Notes: generated by a model not told the origin, from the letters alone. Counted from the first letter of the stretch, positions 8,824-17,080 are shown. The stretch: 63,291 nucleotides of DNA from Rubrivivax sp. (GCA_020248945.1 JADCGQ010000018.1:1-63291), one strand, 5' to 3'. Translations and numbers: made by a program.

Positions 8824-9447
8824 ATGCAACGCCTGCTGCTGTGGGTGGACCGCGTGTCCACCTGGCTGGGCCAGTTCTTTGCCTGGCTGATCGTCGCCCT
8901 GACGCTGATGATCTCGTGGGAGGTGTTCTCCCGCTACGTGCTGAACGACCCGCACGACTGGGCGCTGGACGCCCAGATCATGATGTACGGCACCCTCTTC
9001 ATGATGGCCGGCGCCTACACCTTGTCGAAGAACGGCCACGTGCGCGGCGACGTGCTCTACGGCTTCTTCCGCCCGCGCACGCAGGCCACGCTCGACCTCA
9101 TCCTGTACATGCTGTTCTTCATGCCCGGCATCGTGGCCCTCACCTGGGCCGGCTGGACCTTCGCCCAGGAGTCGCTGGCCATCCGTGAGAGCACGTTCAG
9201 CGCCACGCCGCTGCCGCTGTACCCGTTCAAGTTCGTCATTCCCATCGCCGGTGGCATGCTGCTGCTGCAGGGGCTGGTGGAAGTGGTGCGCTGCATCCGC
9301 TGCATCCAGGACGGCGTCTGGCCGTCGCGCGAGCAGGACGTCGAGGAGGTCGACGTCGACAAGCTCAAGGCGATGGTGCACGTGAAGGACGAGGACATCG
9401 CCGCCCTCGACAAGTTCGTGGCGCCGGGCGCGGGGAGCACCAAGTGA
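8824..9447 (+). CDS. TRAP transporter small permease (DctQ family)
   Basis: This 207-residue protein has four membrane helices (LIVALTLMISWEVFSRYVL, MYGTLFMMAGAYTL, ILYMLFFMPGIVALTWAGW, IPIAGGMLLLQGLVEVVR) and the DctQ hallmarks EVFSRYVLN and HVRGDVL. It partners the large permease to couple uptake to a sodium or proton gradient. A charged C-terminal tail of about 40 residues, rich in Asp and Glu, extends beyond the usual end. The ATG at 8824 follows a GAGA sequence; the frame is open upstream through the terminator but that part reads as non-coding. Its stop overlaps the GTG start of the large permease. Confidence 0.9.
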   Translation: MQRLLLWVDRVSTWLGQFFAWLIVALTLMISWEVFSRYVLNDPHDWALDAQIMMYGTLFMMAGAYTLSKNGHVRGDVLYGFFRPRTQATLDLILYMLFFMPGIVALTWAGWTFAQESLAIRESTFSATPLPLYPFKFVIPIAGGMLLLQGLVEVVRCIRCIQDGVWPSREQDVEEVDVDKLKAMVHVKDEDIAALDKFVAPGAGSTK

Positions 9448-11462
9448 AGATCCGCAAGGAACTCTGGTTCGGCTTCACGCTGATGGCGATCATCGCCAGC
9501 GGCACGGCGACGATGCTGCTGATGGCGCCCACCATCACCAACGGCCACCTCGGGCTGATGATGCTGTCGCTCGTGGTGGTGGCCATCATGCTCGGCTTCC
9601 CGACAGCGTTCACGCTGATGGGCATGGGCATGATCTTCACCTGGATCGCCTACGAGGAGAACACCTCCAAGACGCTGACGCTGATGGTGCAGAGCGCGTT
9701 CAAGGTGATGGGCAACGACGTGCTCATCTCGATCCCGCTGTTCGTCTTCATGGGCTACCTGGTCGAACGCGCCAACCTGATCGAGAAGCTCTTCAAGAGC
9801 CTGCACCTGGCCATGGCGCGCGTGCCGGGCTCGCTGGCGGTGGCGACCATCTTCACCTGCGCGGTGTTCGCCACGGCCACCGGCATCGTGGGCGCGGTGG
9901 TCACGCTGATGGGCCTGCTGGCGTTTCCGCAGATGCTCAAGGGCGGCTACGACGTGCGCGTCTCGGCCGGTGCCATCACGGCCGGGGGCTGCCTGGGCAT
10001 CCTGATTCCGCCGAGCGTGATGCTCATCGTCTATGGCGCCACTGCGGGCGTGTCGGTGGTGCAGCTGTACGCGGGCGCGTTCTTCCCGGGGTTGATGCTG
10101 GCCGGCCTGTACGTGCTGTACGTGGTGCTGCTGGCCAAGCTCAAGCCGAACCTGATGCCGCCGCTGTCGATGACCGAGCGCTTCGTGCCGCTGCCCGCGG
10201 CCACCGAGCGCGTGTCGACGCAGATCTCCAACACCGCGCTGCCGGCGCTGCTGCGGGCCCTCACCGGGGGCTTGAAGGGGCCGTCGAACCAGGGCGTGTC
10301 GACGGGCTATCTGCTCGGGCAGCTGTGCATCACGCTGCTGCCGCTGATGATGTTCGCGGCCTCGGCCGGCCTGGGCTGGCATCTCAACACCAAGGCACCC
10401 GAACCCGTGGCCACCATGGCGCCCATGGGCAGCGAGATGGCCGAACCGGCGGGCGCCGACGCCCCCGAGCCGGCCGAAGGCGGCCTGGCTGAACCCCCGC
10501 GCGAAGAAGGCGGCCTGCAGGAGCCTGCGGCCGCCGGCGATGGCGTGAAGGAGCCCCCCGGCGCCGACGCAGGCGTGCAGGAGCCGCCGGGCGCGAGCGA
10601 TGCCGCCAGCTCGGCCGCTGCCGTGGCCGAGCCTGCGGCCGGCGGCGTGCAGGAGCCTGCTGCGGCCGCGCAAGCCGACAGCGCCGGCGCGGTACCGGCC
10701 GAACGCACGCCACCCACCCGCGGCTACTACATCGGCCTGGGCGTGGGAGCGCTGGCCATGGTGGCCTTCTACGCCATGCTCAGCTTCCAGCGGCTCGAGA
10801 TCTTCAAGATGCTGCTGGCGAGCTTCTTCCCGCTCGTCGTGCTGATCATGTTCGTGCTCGGCAGCATCGTCTTCGGTCTGGCCACGCCCACCGAGGCGGC
10901 GGCCGTGGGTGCCTTCGGTGGCGTGCTGCTGGCCATCGCCTACCGGCAGTTCAACTTCACGATGCTCAAGGAGAGCGTCTTCCTCACCGCCAAGACCAGC
11001 GCCATGGTGTGCTGGCTGTTCGTGGGCAGCGCCATCTTCTCGGCGGCGTTTGCGCTGCTGGGCGGGCAGGAACTGGTCGAGCGCTGGGTGATGTCGATGA
11101 ACCTCAGCAAGACCGAGTTCCTCGTGCTGAGCCAGGTCATCATCTTCATCCTGGGCTGGCCGCTGGAGTGGACCGAGATCATCGTGATCTTCATGCCGAT
11201 CTTCATTCCGCTGCTCGACAACTTCGGCGTCGACCCGTTGTTCTTCGGCCTGCTGGTGGCGCTGAACCTGCAGACGGCCTTCCTCAGCCCGCCGGTGGCG
11301 ATGGCCGCGTTCTACCTGAAGGGCGTGAGCCCGCCGCACGTGACGCTGAACCAGATCTTCGCCGGCATGCTGCCCTTCATGGGCATCCAGGTGATCGCGA
11401 TCGTGCTGCTCTACAACTTCCCCGGCATCGGGTTGTGGCTGCCCGAGGTGCTCTACAAGTAA
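9444..11462 (+). CDS. TRAP transporter large permease (DctM family) with a long internal insertion
   Basis: The 672-residue protein is a DctM subunit: the N-terminal half includes GLMMLSLVVVAIMLGFPTA, FATATGIVGAVVTLMGLLAFP and GILIPPSVMLIVYGATAGVS, and the last 230 residues include VLGSIVFGLATPTEAAAVGAFGG and LQTAFLSPPVAMAAFYLKGV. Standard family members have about 430 residues. The surplus is a segment between them with two further hydrophobic stretches and, at about residues 319-422, a low-complexity region with repeated EP motifs (LQEPAAA, VKEPPGA, VQEPPGA, VQEPAAA). The frame is intact through it, so it is a true insertion, not a frameshift. The GTG start overlaps the dctQ stop (GTGA). 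Confidence 0.92.
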   Translation: MKIRKELWFGFTLMAIIASGTATMLLMAPTITNGHLGLMMLSLVVVAIMLGFPTAFTLMGMGMIFTWIAYEENTSKTLTLMVQSAFKVMGNDVLISIPLFVFMGYLVERANLIEKLFKSLHLAMARVPGSLAVATIFTCAVFATATGIVGAVVTLMGLLAFPQMLKGGYDVRVSAGAITAGGCLGILIPPSVMLIVYGATAGVSVVQLYAGAFFPGLMLAGLYVLYVVLLAKLKPNLMPPLSMTERFVPLPAATERVSTQISNTALPALLRALTGGLKGPSNQGVSTGYLLGQLCITLLPLMMFAASAGLGWHLNTKAPEPVATMAPMGSEMAEPAGADAPEPAEGGLAEPPREEGGLQEPAAAGDGVKEPPGADAGVQEPPGASDAASSAAAVAEPAAGGVQEPAAAAQADSAGAVPAERTPPTRGYYIGLGVGALAMVAFYAMLSFQRLEIFKMLLASFFPLVVLIMFVLGSIVFGLATPTEAAAVGAFGGVLLAIAYRQFNFTMLKESVFLTAKTSAMVCWLFVGSAIFSAAFALLGGQELVERWVMSMNLSKTEFLVLSQVIIFILGWPLEWTEIIVIFMPIFIPLLDNFGVDPLFFGLLVALNLQTAFLSPPVAMAAFYLKGVSPPHVTLNQIFAGMLPFMGIQVIAIVLLYNFPGIGLWLPEVLYK

Positions 11463-11480
11463 CGCGGGCGCGGCATCATG

Positions 11481-11540
11481 AAAACGGCCCGCGCGTCGAC
11501 GACGGGCGGGCCTCAAAAAACCAGCGGCAGCGCCGCTGGC
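11481..11540 (-). terminator. Tandem rho-independent terminators after the Rrf2 gene
   Basis: Read on the minus strand, an 8-bp stem CCAGCGGC/GCCGCTGG (11521-11539) is followed by six T (11520-11515). A second stem, GGCCCGC/GCGGGCC (11486-11512), is followed by GTTTT. Both point the right way to end the Rrf2 transcript and shield the convergent dctM gene; on the plus strand neither has a T-run. Confidence 0.85.
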
Positions 11541-11563
11541 AGGGGTGACAGTTGCGGCCGGGA

Positions 11564-12073
11564 TCAGCCCGCCAGCGAACGCGCCAGCGCGAACACCGAG
11601 TTCGGTGCCGTCGTGCGCACCGGCTTGACCACCGGTTGCGGCGTGATCGCGCGGCGCGCAGGGCGCGGCTCGATGCTGACGCCGGAGTCCTTCTGCTCCT
11701 GCACCAGGCTCGCCAGCGAGATGGTGGCCATGTGGTCCAGCATCACGGCGTTCAGGCGCAGCCACAGCGCGCGGCTCATGCCCAGGCTGCGCTCCTCGTC
11801 GCCGTTGTCCTCGAAGGGCTCGTCGACGGCCTTGACGATGTCGGCCACCGTGATGCGCTCGGCCGGACGGCCCAGCGTGTAACCGCCACCGGGGCCGCGG
11901 GTGCTCTCCACGAGCCCTTCCTTGCGCAGGCGGCTGAACAGCTGTTCCAGGTAGGACAGCGAGATCTGCTGGCGCTGGCTGATCGTGGCCAGGGCCACCG
12001 GGCCGGCGGGCTCGCGCAGGGCGAGGTCGATCAGTGCGTTGACTGCAAAACGGCCCTTGGTGCTCATGCGCAT
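11564..12073 (-). CDS. Rrf2-family regulator, IscR-like but without cysteines
   Basis: The 169-residue protein begins MRMSTKGRFAVNALIDLAL and continues through the Rrf2 winged helix (ISLSYLEQLFSRLRKEGLV, STRGPGGGYTLGRP). This is the IscR subgroup by overall likeness. The segment that holds the three cluster cysteines of IscR is here EPFEDNGDEERSLGMSRALW, and the whole protein contains no cysteine, so it cannot bind an Fe-S cluster through that site. It would act as an apo-type DNA binder or sense something else. The start at 12073 is chosen by family match; a second ATG lies at 12067. A palindrome-rich gap separates it from the divergent LysR gene, and tandem terminators follow it. Confidence 0.88.
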   Translation of the reverse strand: MRMSTKGRFAVNALIDLALREPAGPVALATISQRQQISLSYLEQLFSRLRKEGLVESTRGPGGGYTLGRPAERITVADIVKAVDEPFEDNGDEERSLGMSRALWLRLNAVMLDHMATISLASLVQEQKDSGVSIEPRPARRAITPQPVVKPVRTTAPNSVFALARSLAG

Positions 12074-12130
12074 GGTGTGCTCCTTTGACGGGATCGGGGT
12101 GTCAGATGTGGGGATCAGGGAACGACAACA

Positions 12131-12200
12131 ATGAATGTAGGGTCGGGCTTGCTTCGCGTAAATTCGAATATCAAACAACATTCATGCGTATAAAACGCAT
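12131..12200. promoter_or_regulatory. Divergent promoter region with two inverted repeats
   Basis: The gap between the Rrf2 and LysR-type genes is unusually AT-rich and holds two symmetric elements. ATGAATGT (12131-12138) is matched by ACATTCAT (12178-12185), and ATGCGT-ATAAA-ACGCAT (12184-12200) is a perfect 6-5-6 palindrome ending 33 bases before the LysR start. LysR-type regulators commonly bind such elements next to their own gene, and Rrf2 proteins bind in their own promoter. Which protein uses which repeat is not known. Confidence 0.55.
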
Positions 12201-12233
12201 CGTTCTCAGGTACCAACGGTCCAGTCACAGCTC

Positions 12234-13148
12234 ATGAACTTCAAGCACCTGCACTACTTCTGGGTCGCGGCCAAAGCAGGCGGCGTGGTGCGGGCGGGCG
12301 AGCAGTTGCACACCACCCCGCAGACCTTGTCGGCCCAGATCAAGCTCCTGGAAGACCGCCTGGGGCGGCGCTTGTTCCGCAAGAGTGGCCGCAAGCTCGA
12401 GCTGACCGACGACGGCCGGGTGGCGCTGCGGTATGCCGATGAGATCTTCGCGCTTGGTGGCGAACTCGAAACCGCCCTGCGCGAAAAGCGGGGCACGCAG
12501 GAGCAGCAGCTGGAGCTTCGCGTGGGGCTCGAGGACGTGGTCGCCAAGTCCGTGGCCTACAAGCTGCTGGAGCCGGCGCTGAACATCGACGAGCCCCTGC
12601 GGCTGATCTGCATCGAGGGCAACTTCACCGACCTGATGGCGCAGCTGGCGCTGCACCGCATCGACCTCGTGCTCGCCGACGAGCCCCTGACTCGCAAGCT
12701 CAGCGTCAAGGCCTTCAACCACAAGCTCGGCAGCTCGACGGTGAGCTTCTTCGCGGCGCCCGCGCTGGCCGCGCGGCTGCGCCAGCCTTTCCCCCGGTGC
12801 CTGGACGGCGCGCCGATGCTGGTGCCCGGCGGCAGCTCGTCGGTGCGGCCGCAATTCGATGCCTGGCTTGAGCGGCACCACCTGCATCCCCGCGTCGTGG
12901 GCGAATTCAGCGACGGCGCGCTGATGAAGGCCTTCGGCCGCCAGGGCCGCGGCGTCTTCCTCTCCCCCAGCGTCGTGGAAGCAGAAACCGTGTCGCAATA
13001 CGGCGTGCAGGTGATCGGGCGCAGCGACGAGATCAGCGACGACTTCTACGCCATCACCGCCGAGCGCCGCATCACGCACCCCGGCGTGGCGGCCATCACC
13101 CAGGCCGCGCGCTCGGAGCTGTTCAGTCCCCGCAGCGCGGCGACATGA
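12234..13148 (+). CDS. LysR-family transcriptional activator, NhaR-like
   Basis: The 304-residue protein starts MNFKHLHYFWVAAKAGGVV, has the LysR helix-turn-helix with TTPQTLSAQIKLLEDRLG, and a C-terminal effector domain (DLMAQLALHRIDLVLADEPL, LVPGGSSSVRPQFDAWL). The HLHYFW and TPQTLS motifs are those of NhaR, the activator of sodium/proton antiporter genes. No antiporter gene lies nearby, so its target is open. It is divergent from the Rrf2 gene. Its last 26 bases overlap the 3' end of the convergent glucokinase gene, which is uncommon but seems real because both reading frames are well conserved to the end. Confidence 0.9.
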   Translation: MNFKHLHYFWVAAKAGGVVRAGEQLHTTPQTLSAQIKLLEDRLGRRLFRKSGRKLELTDDGRVALRYADEIFALGGELETALREKRGTQEQQLELRVGLEDVVAKSVAYKLLEPALNIDEPLRLICIEGNFTDLMAQLALHRIDLVLADEPLTRKLSVKAFNHKLGSSTVSFFAAPALAARLRQPFPRCLDGAPMLVPGGSSSVRPQFDAWLERHHLHPRVVGEFSDGALMKAFGRQGRGVFLSPSVVEAETVSQYGVQVIGRSDEISDDFYAITAERRITHPGVAAITQAARSELFSPRSAAT

Positions 13149-14166
13149 CCTCGAGCGCCGCCTTGGCGCCGGTGAGTGCCACGAGCGTGTCGGTGATCAG
13201 CCAGGTCGGGATGGCCTGCAGGTAGGGTTGGAAGCGGCCCTTGGCCTCGAAACGCTCGCGGAAGCGCGAGTCGAAGAAGCGCTGCCCGAGCCGCGGCACG
13301 ATGCCGCCGCCGATGAACACGCCGCCCCGGGCGCCGGTGGTCAGCGCCACGTTGCCGGCGAAGCTGCCGAGCAGCGCGCAGAACAGGTCAAGCGTGCGGC
13401 CGCAGGCGGCATCGGTGCCGCCGAGTCCGCGCTCGACGATGAGTTCGGCCGTCAGCTCATCGGCCACCGTGCCGTCGACGGCGGCAGCGGCGCGGTGCAG
13501 CACCGGCAGCCCGATGCCCGAGAGCAGCCGCTCGGCCGAGACGTGCGCGAACTCGCGCCGCGCCGCGGCCAGCACGGCGGACTCGTGGTCGTCGGCCGCT
13601 GCCAGCGTGGCGTGGCCACCCTCCCCCGGCACGGCCACCCACTGGCCAGCCACCGGCACCACGGCCGCGACGCCCAGGCCCGTGCCCGGCCCCACGACGG
13701 CCAAGGCGCTACCCGGCATCGGCTCGGGCGTGGGCCCGATCGGCTGGCGCTGCGCCGGCTGCAAGTGCGGCAGCGCCAGGGCCAGGGCCTCGAAGTCGTT
13801 GAGCACGCGCAGCGTGTGCAGGCCGAGTTGCGAACACACCGCCTGGCGCGAGAAGCTCCAGCCGCTGTTGGTGAGCATGACGTGATCGTCTGCCACGGCT
13901 GTGGCCACGGCCCAGGCGGCGGCGCGCGGCGGGAGGAAAAGATCGCCCCGCTCGGCACGCAGCGCGGCCAGGTAGGCCTGCATGGCCTCGGCGGGGCCCG
14001 AATGGTCAGCGCATGACAGCGTGCGCACGTGCTCCACCTTGGTGCCTGCGCCGGAAACCCAACCGAAGCGGGCGTTGGTGCCGCCGATGTCGGCCACCAG
14101 CCAGGGATGCGGGGCACCCCCATCGGCACGGGCCACGGTGCCCGCTGGAAGGCTGAGAACGTTCAT
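13123..14166 (-). CDS. glk: Glucokinase (stand-alone copy)
   Basis: The 347-residue product has the ATP-binding phosphate-1 motif LVADIGGTNARFGWV, the sugar-binding LNDFEALALALP, the adenosine motif VVGPGTGLGVAAVV, a GEGGHATLAAADDHE segment and a C-terminal GGVFIGGGIVPRL. It phosphorylates glucose in the cytoplasm, opening the Entner-Doudoroff or glycolytic route. The ATG at 14166 leaves a short leader before the first motif; frames open further upstream would run through the operator region. It is divergent from the fused glucokinase-HexR gene, with a HexR-like site 34 bases before its start. It gives the genome a second glucokinase, clearly different from the fused one. Confidence 0.92.
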   Translation of the reverse strand: MNVLSLPAGTVARADGGAPHPWLVADIGGTNARFGWVSGAGTKVEHVRTLSCADHSGPAEAMQAYLAALRAERGDLFLPPRAAAWAVATAVADDHVMLTNSGWSFSRQAVCSQLGLHTLRVLNDFEALALALPHLQPAQRQPIGPTPEPMPGSALAVVGPGTGLGVAAVVPVAGQWVAVPGEGGHATLAAADDHESAVLAAARREFAHVSAERLLSGIGLPVLHRAAAAVDGTVADELTAELIVERGLGGTDAACGRTLDLFCALLGSFAGNVALTTGARGGVFIGGGIVPRLGQRFFDSRFRERFEAKGRFQPYLQAIPTWLITDTLVALTGAKAALEVMSPRCGD

Positions 14167-14200
14167 GAAGACGACGGGAGACGGAAGGAGGCCAAGCGAC

Positions 14201-14215
14201 GGTAGCAAAACTACA
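14201..14215. promoter_or_regulatory. HexR-like operator, imperfect, near glk
   Basis: GGTAG-CAAAA-CTACA is one base away from the inverted repeat TGTAG-N5-CTACA. It lies 35-49 bases before the glucokinase ATG on the other strand, suited to repress that gene. HexR of proteobacteria binds TGTA...TACA palindromes of this spacing, and a hexR-domain gene starts 180 bases away. Confidence 0.6.
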
Positions 14216-14293
14216 GGCTTCGAACAAGCGAGTTCATCCGGCCAAGGATGCGGTCTATGCCTGCATCCAGCAGCGATGGGCTCGGGTTGACCC

Positions 14294-14308
14294 TGTAGTG
14301 AAGCTACA
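14294..14308. promoter_or_regulatory. HexR-like operator, perfect, near the glucokinase-HexR gene
   Basis: TGTAG-TGAAG-CTACA is a perfect inverted repeat with a five-base centre, 88 bases before the ATG of the fused gene. It probably mediates autoregulation by the HexR part, relieved by an Entner-Doudoroff intermediate as known for HexR. The same pattern recurs at 34070-34084 in the amylase gene. Confidence 0.7.
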
Positions 14309-14395
14309 AAGCCTGACCGCAGACTGCGGCTGAACCCGGCGTCCGAGCCCTCACGCACAATCCGGGCCTGATTTCTGCCTCGGCGCCCACGCCGC

Positions 14396-16342
14396 ATGAC
14401 CCAGCCCTACGACAGCCCCCGCCTGCTTGCCGACATCGGCGGCACCTACGCCCGTTTCACGCTCGAAACGGCGGCGGGGCAGTTCGAGCACATGGTGTCC
14501 TTGCTCTGCGCGGACCACGCCGACTTCCACGCCGCCGTCACCACCTACCTGCAGAACCTGCCCCCGGGCCTGGCCACGCGGCTGGCCCACGCCGCCATCG
14601 CCATCGCCAACCCGGTGGAAGGCGACGAGGTGCGGATGACCAACTACCACTGGCGTTTCTCGATCGAGCAGATGCGCCAGCGGCTGGGGCTGGAAACACT
14701 GGTGGTGGTGAACGACTTCACCGCACTGGCGATGTCGCTGCCGCGGCTGGCGCCCGGACAGCGTCGCCAGATCGGCGGCGGCCTGGCGCGCGAACGCAGC
14801 GTGGTGGGCGTGCTGGGTGCCGGCAGCGGTCTCGGTGTCAGCGGCCTCATTCCGGCGGGCGAGGGCTGGGTGGCGCTGGGCACCGAAGGCGGCCACACGA
14901 GCTTCTCGCCGCGCGACGAACGCGAGATCGCCATCCTGCGCTACGGCTTGAACCACTACTCCCACCTGTCGCACGAGCGGCTGCTGTCGGGGCCCGGGAT
15001 CGAACTGATCCATCGCGCCCTGCGCGCGCATGCCGGCCTGCCGCCCGAGGCGCTGGCAGCGCCCGAGATCACCCGACGGGCCCTGGATGGCGTCGATGCG
15101 CTGTGCCTCGAAACACTCGAGGCCTTCTGCTCGGTGCTGGGCAACGTGGCGGGCAACCTGGCTGTCACCCTGGGCGCGCTGGGCGGCATCTACATCGGCG
15201 GCGGCATCGTGCCGCGCCTGGGCGCCTACTTCGACCGCAGCCCGTTCCGCAGCCGCTTCGAGGACAAGGGCCGCTTCACCGACTACGTCAAGGGCATCCC
15301 GACCTACGTCGTGACGGCCGAGCACGCCACCTTCGTGGGCGCGTCGGCCATCCTGGCGGCGCAGCTGCGCACGATGCAGGCCGAGCACGGCTCGCCCATC
15401 CTCAGCCAGATCAAGCGCGCGCGTGACGGCCTGTCGCCGGCCGAGCGACGCGTGGCCGACCATGTGCTGGCGCACCCGCGGGCCGCCCTCGGCGACCCGA
15501 TCGCCGAGATCGCACGCGCGGCGCAGGTCAGCCAGCCCACGGTGATCCGCTTCTGCCGCAGCCTGGGCTGCGAGGGCCTGTCGGACTTCAAGCTGCGCCT
15601 GGCCTCGGGGCTGAGCGCCACGGTGCCGATCACGCACACGCAGGTCACCGGCGAAGACAGCATGCTCGAGCTCGGCGTCAAGGTGCTGGGCAACACCGCG
15701 AGTTCGATACTGGCGCTGCGCGAGCAGCTCAACCGCGAGACGCTGGCCACCGCCATCGAGCTGCTGGCAGGCGCCGAGCGCATCGAGTTCTTCGCCGTCG
15801 GCCACTACGGCGTGGTGGCCCATGACGCGCAGTTCAAGTTCCTGCGCTTCGGCGTGCCTTGCGGCAGCCACACCGACGTGCGCATGCAGCCGCTGGCGGC
15901 CAGCGTGCTGAAGCCGGGCGAGGTGGTCGTGGTCATCAGCAGCAGCGGCCGCATCGACGACCTGCTGGGCGTGGTCGACACCGCCCGCGAGCGCGGCGCC
16001 ACCGTGCTGGCCATCACCGCCAGCCAGAGCCCGCTGGCGCGCAAGGCCGACGTGGCCCTGATCGTCGACCACGTGGAAGACGTGGCGACGCACGTGCCGA
16101 TGGTCAGCCGCATCCTGCACCTGCTGCTCATCGACATCCTCGCCGTCGGCGTGGCCATGAAGCTGGGCGGCGATTCGGCCGCCGGCCTGCCGCAGGCGGC
16201 GGCCGCCGGCCTGGACGAGGCAAACGTGGCGATGCCGGGTGTGCTGCCCGGCACGGCCCCGAAGGCACCCGGCGCGCGGCCGGTGGCGCCGGGGGTGAGC
16301 GCCGCCCGGCCGCTGGCCGGGCTCACGTCGCACAGCCGCTGA
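14396..16342 (+). CDS. Bifunctional glucokinase / HexR (RpiR-family) regulator
   Basis: The 648-residue protein is a fusion. Residues 1-330 are a glucokinase (LLADIGGTYARFTLE, VVNDFTALAMSLPRL, VLGAGSGLGVSGLIP, GGIYIGGGIVPRLG). From about residue 336 an RpiR-type helix-turn-helix follows (LSPAERRVADHVLAHP, VSQPTVIRFCRSLGCEG), then a SIS sugar-phosphate domain from about 460 (IEFFAVGHYGVVAHDAQFK, VVVISSSGRIDDLLGVV), and a 40-residue Pro/Ala tail. The same fusion is known in Burkholderia and relatives. It would phosphorylate glucose and, through the SIS domain, sense 2-keto-3-deoxy-6-phosphogluconate to control sugar genes. Two operator-like palindromes lie upstream. The start ATG is the only good one. 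Confidence 0.95.
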   Translation: MTQPYDSPRLLADIGGTYARFTLETAAGQFEHMVSLLCADHADFHAAVTTYLQNLPPGLATRLAHAAIAIANPVEGDEVRMTNYHWRFSIEQMRQRLGLETLVVVNDFTALAMSLPRLAPGQRRQIGGGLARERSVVGVLGAGSGLGVSGLIPAGEGWVALGTEGGHTSFSPRDEREIAILRYGLNHYSHLSHERLLSGPGIELIHRALRAHAGLPPEALAAPEITRRALDGVDALCLETLEAFCSVLGNVAGNLAVTLGALGGIYIGGGIVPRLGAYFDRSPFRSRFEDKGRFTDYVKGIPTYVVTAEHATFVGASAILAAQLRTMQAEHGSPILSQIKRARDGLSPAERRVADHVLAHPRAALGDPIAEIARAAQVSQPTVIRFCRSLGCEGLSDFKLRLASGLSATVPITHTQVTGEDSMLELGVKVLGNTASSILALREQLNRETLATAIELLAGAERIEFFAVGHYGVVAHDAQFKFLRFGVPCGSHTDVRMQPLAASVLKPGEVVVVISSSGRIDDLLGVVDTARERGATVLAITASQSPLARKADVALIVDHVEDVATHVPMVSRILHLLLIDILAVGVAMKLGGDSAAGLPQAAAAGLDEANVAMPGVLPGTAPKAPGARPVAPGVSAARPLAGLTSHSR

Positions 16343-16366
16343 GCGCAGCCGTGCGCAGCGCCGCAG

Positions 16367-16801
16367 TCAGGCGCGCTTGGTGGCCTGCACGAGGCGGTTG
16401 ACGACGCCTTCGATCTGGACGATCACCTCGGCAGACACACCCTTGGCCAGCAGCTTGGCGCGGGTGGCGTTGTCCATCGCCACTTGGCCATTGGCGCCCA
16501 GCGGGATCACGACACCGGCGACGACGACGTTCATCACCTTGCCTTCGGTCAGGCTGAAGCCGGCCGCGATGTTGACGCCAGCCACGCTGCGCGTGAGCAG
16601 CAGGCCGCCTGCGCCGCCGCTGCGGTTGGTCTCGACGCCGAAGCCCAGCGGCGAGACCACCGGGCGCAGCGCCATGACGCGCGGGTCGATGCCGACGGCG
16701 CCGGCCATGGTGTCCGAGACCTGGTCGATGACGGCGCAGCCCGACAGGCAGGTCAGCATGACGGCGGCCGCGCAGGCGGCACGGGTGAAGCGGTGATTCA
16801 T
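16367..16801 (-). CDS. Putative lipoprotein of unknown function
   Basis: This 144-residue product starts MNHRFTRAACAAAVMLTCLSGC, a lipoprotein signal with lipobox LSGC. The mature part (DTMAGAVGIDPRVMALRPVVSPLGFGVETN, then repeated Val/Ala/Gly-rich strands) ends in a helical segment VSAEVIVQIEGVVNRLVQATKRA. I do not recognise the family. A start 12 codons earlier (16837) would add a hydrophilic leader and is unlikely. It should sit in the inner or outer membrane facing the periplasm. It stands alone between the convergent HexR fusion and the divergent metH leader. Confidence 0.75.
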   Translation of the reverse strand: MNHRFTRAACAAAVMLTCLSGCAVIDQVSDTMAGAVGIDPRVMALRPVVSPLGFGVETNRSGGAGGLLLTRSVAGVNIAAGFSLTEGKVMNVVVAGVVIPLGANGQVAMDNATRAKLLAKGVSAEVIVQIEGVVNRLVQATKRA

Positions 16802-17000
16802 ATCGATTCCCTCGGTGAACATCGGTTGGATTGACACGCTGACGGTGCTGCCCGCCGAGCGTCTTGGGCGCCGGACTGAACAGCCCTGCCGCCGGCCACT
16901 ATCCGAAACAAGTGGTATCCAATCATCGGCAGCTCTGAGGACAAACGCAGGAAATCGGAGCCAAAAGGGTCACGGTGTCGCAACTTAGAATGAGAGCTCT

Positions 17001-17080
17001 TCCGAGGAGCGCTGCGACGGGTTGCCCGCCAGGCTCGGAGAACGTGCCGCCGCGGGCTTGGCACGGACCAACGGCGCTCG
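17001..17080 (+). ncRNA. S-adenosylhomocysteine (SAH) riboswitch
   Basis: The leader of metH holds the full SAH aptamer pattern: CCGAGGAGCGCTGCGAC at 17002, a returning strand CAGGCTCGG at 17030-17038 that closes P1/P2, a separate P4 hairpin CGTGCC...GGCACG at 17043-17065, and a 3' strand GGCGCTC at 17073-17079 that can pair with GAGCGCT at 17006-17012 as the pseudoknot. SAH riboswitches turn genes on when SAH builds up, and are known upstream of ahcY and metH in beta- and gammaproteobacteria. A TAGAAT box at 16986-16991 is a plausible -10 element. The rest of the gap back to 16802 shows nothing else. Confidence 0.92.

Noticed and set aside
10384..10717. Frames on the minus strand through the EP-repeat insertion of the TRAP permease
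   Set aside because: They arise from the repetitive GC-rich codons and have no start context or family likeness.
9057..11765. 902-codon open frame opposite the TRAP permeases
   Set aside because: Extreme His/Arg/Gln/Glu content, no family likeness, and it spans two real genes, terminators and part of the Rrf2 gene.
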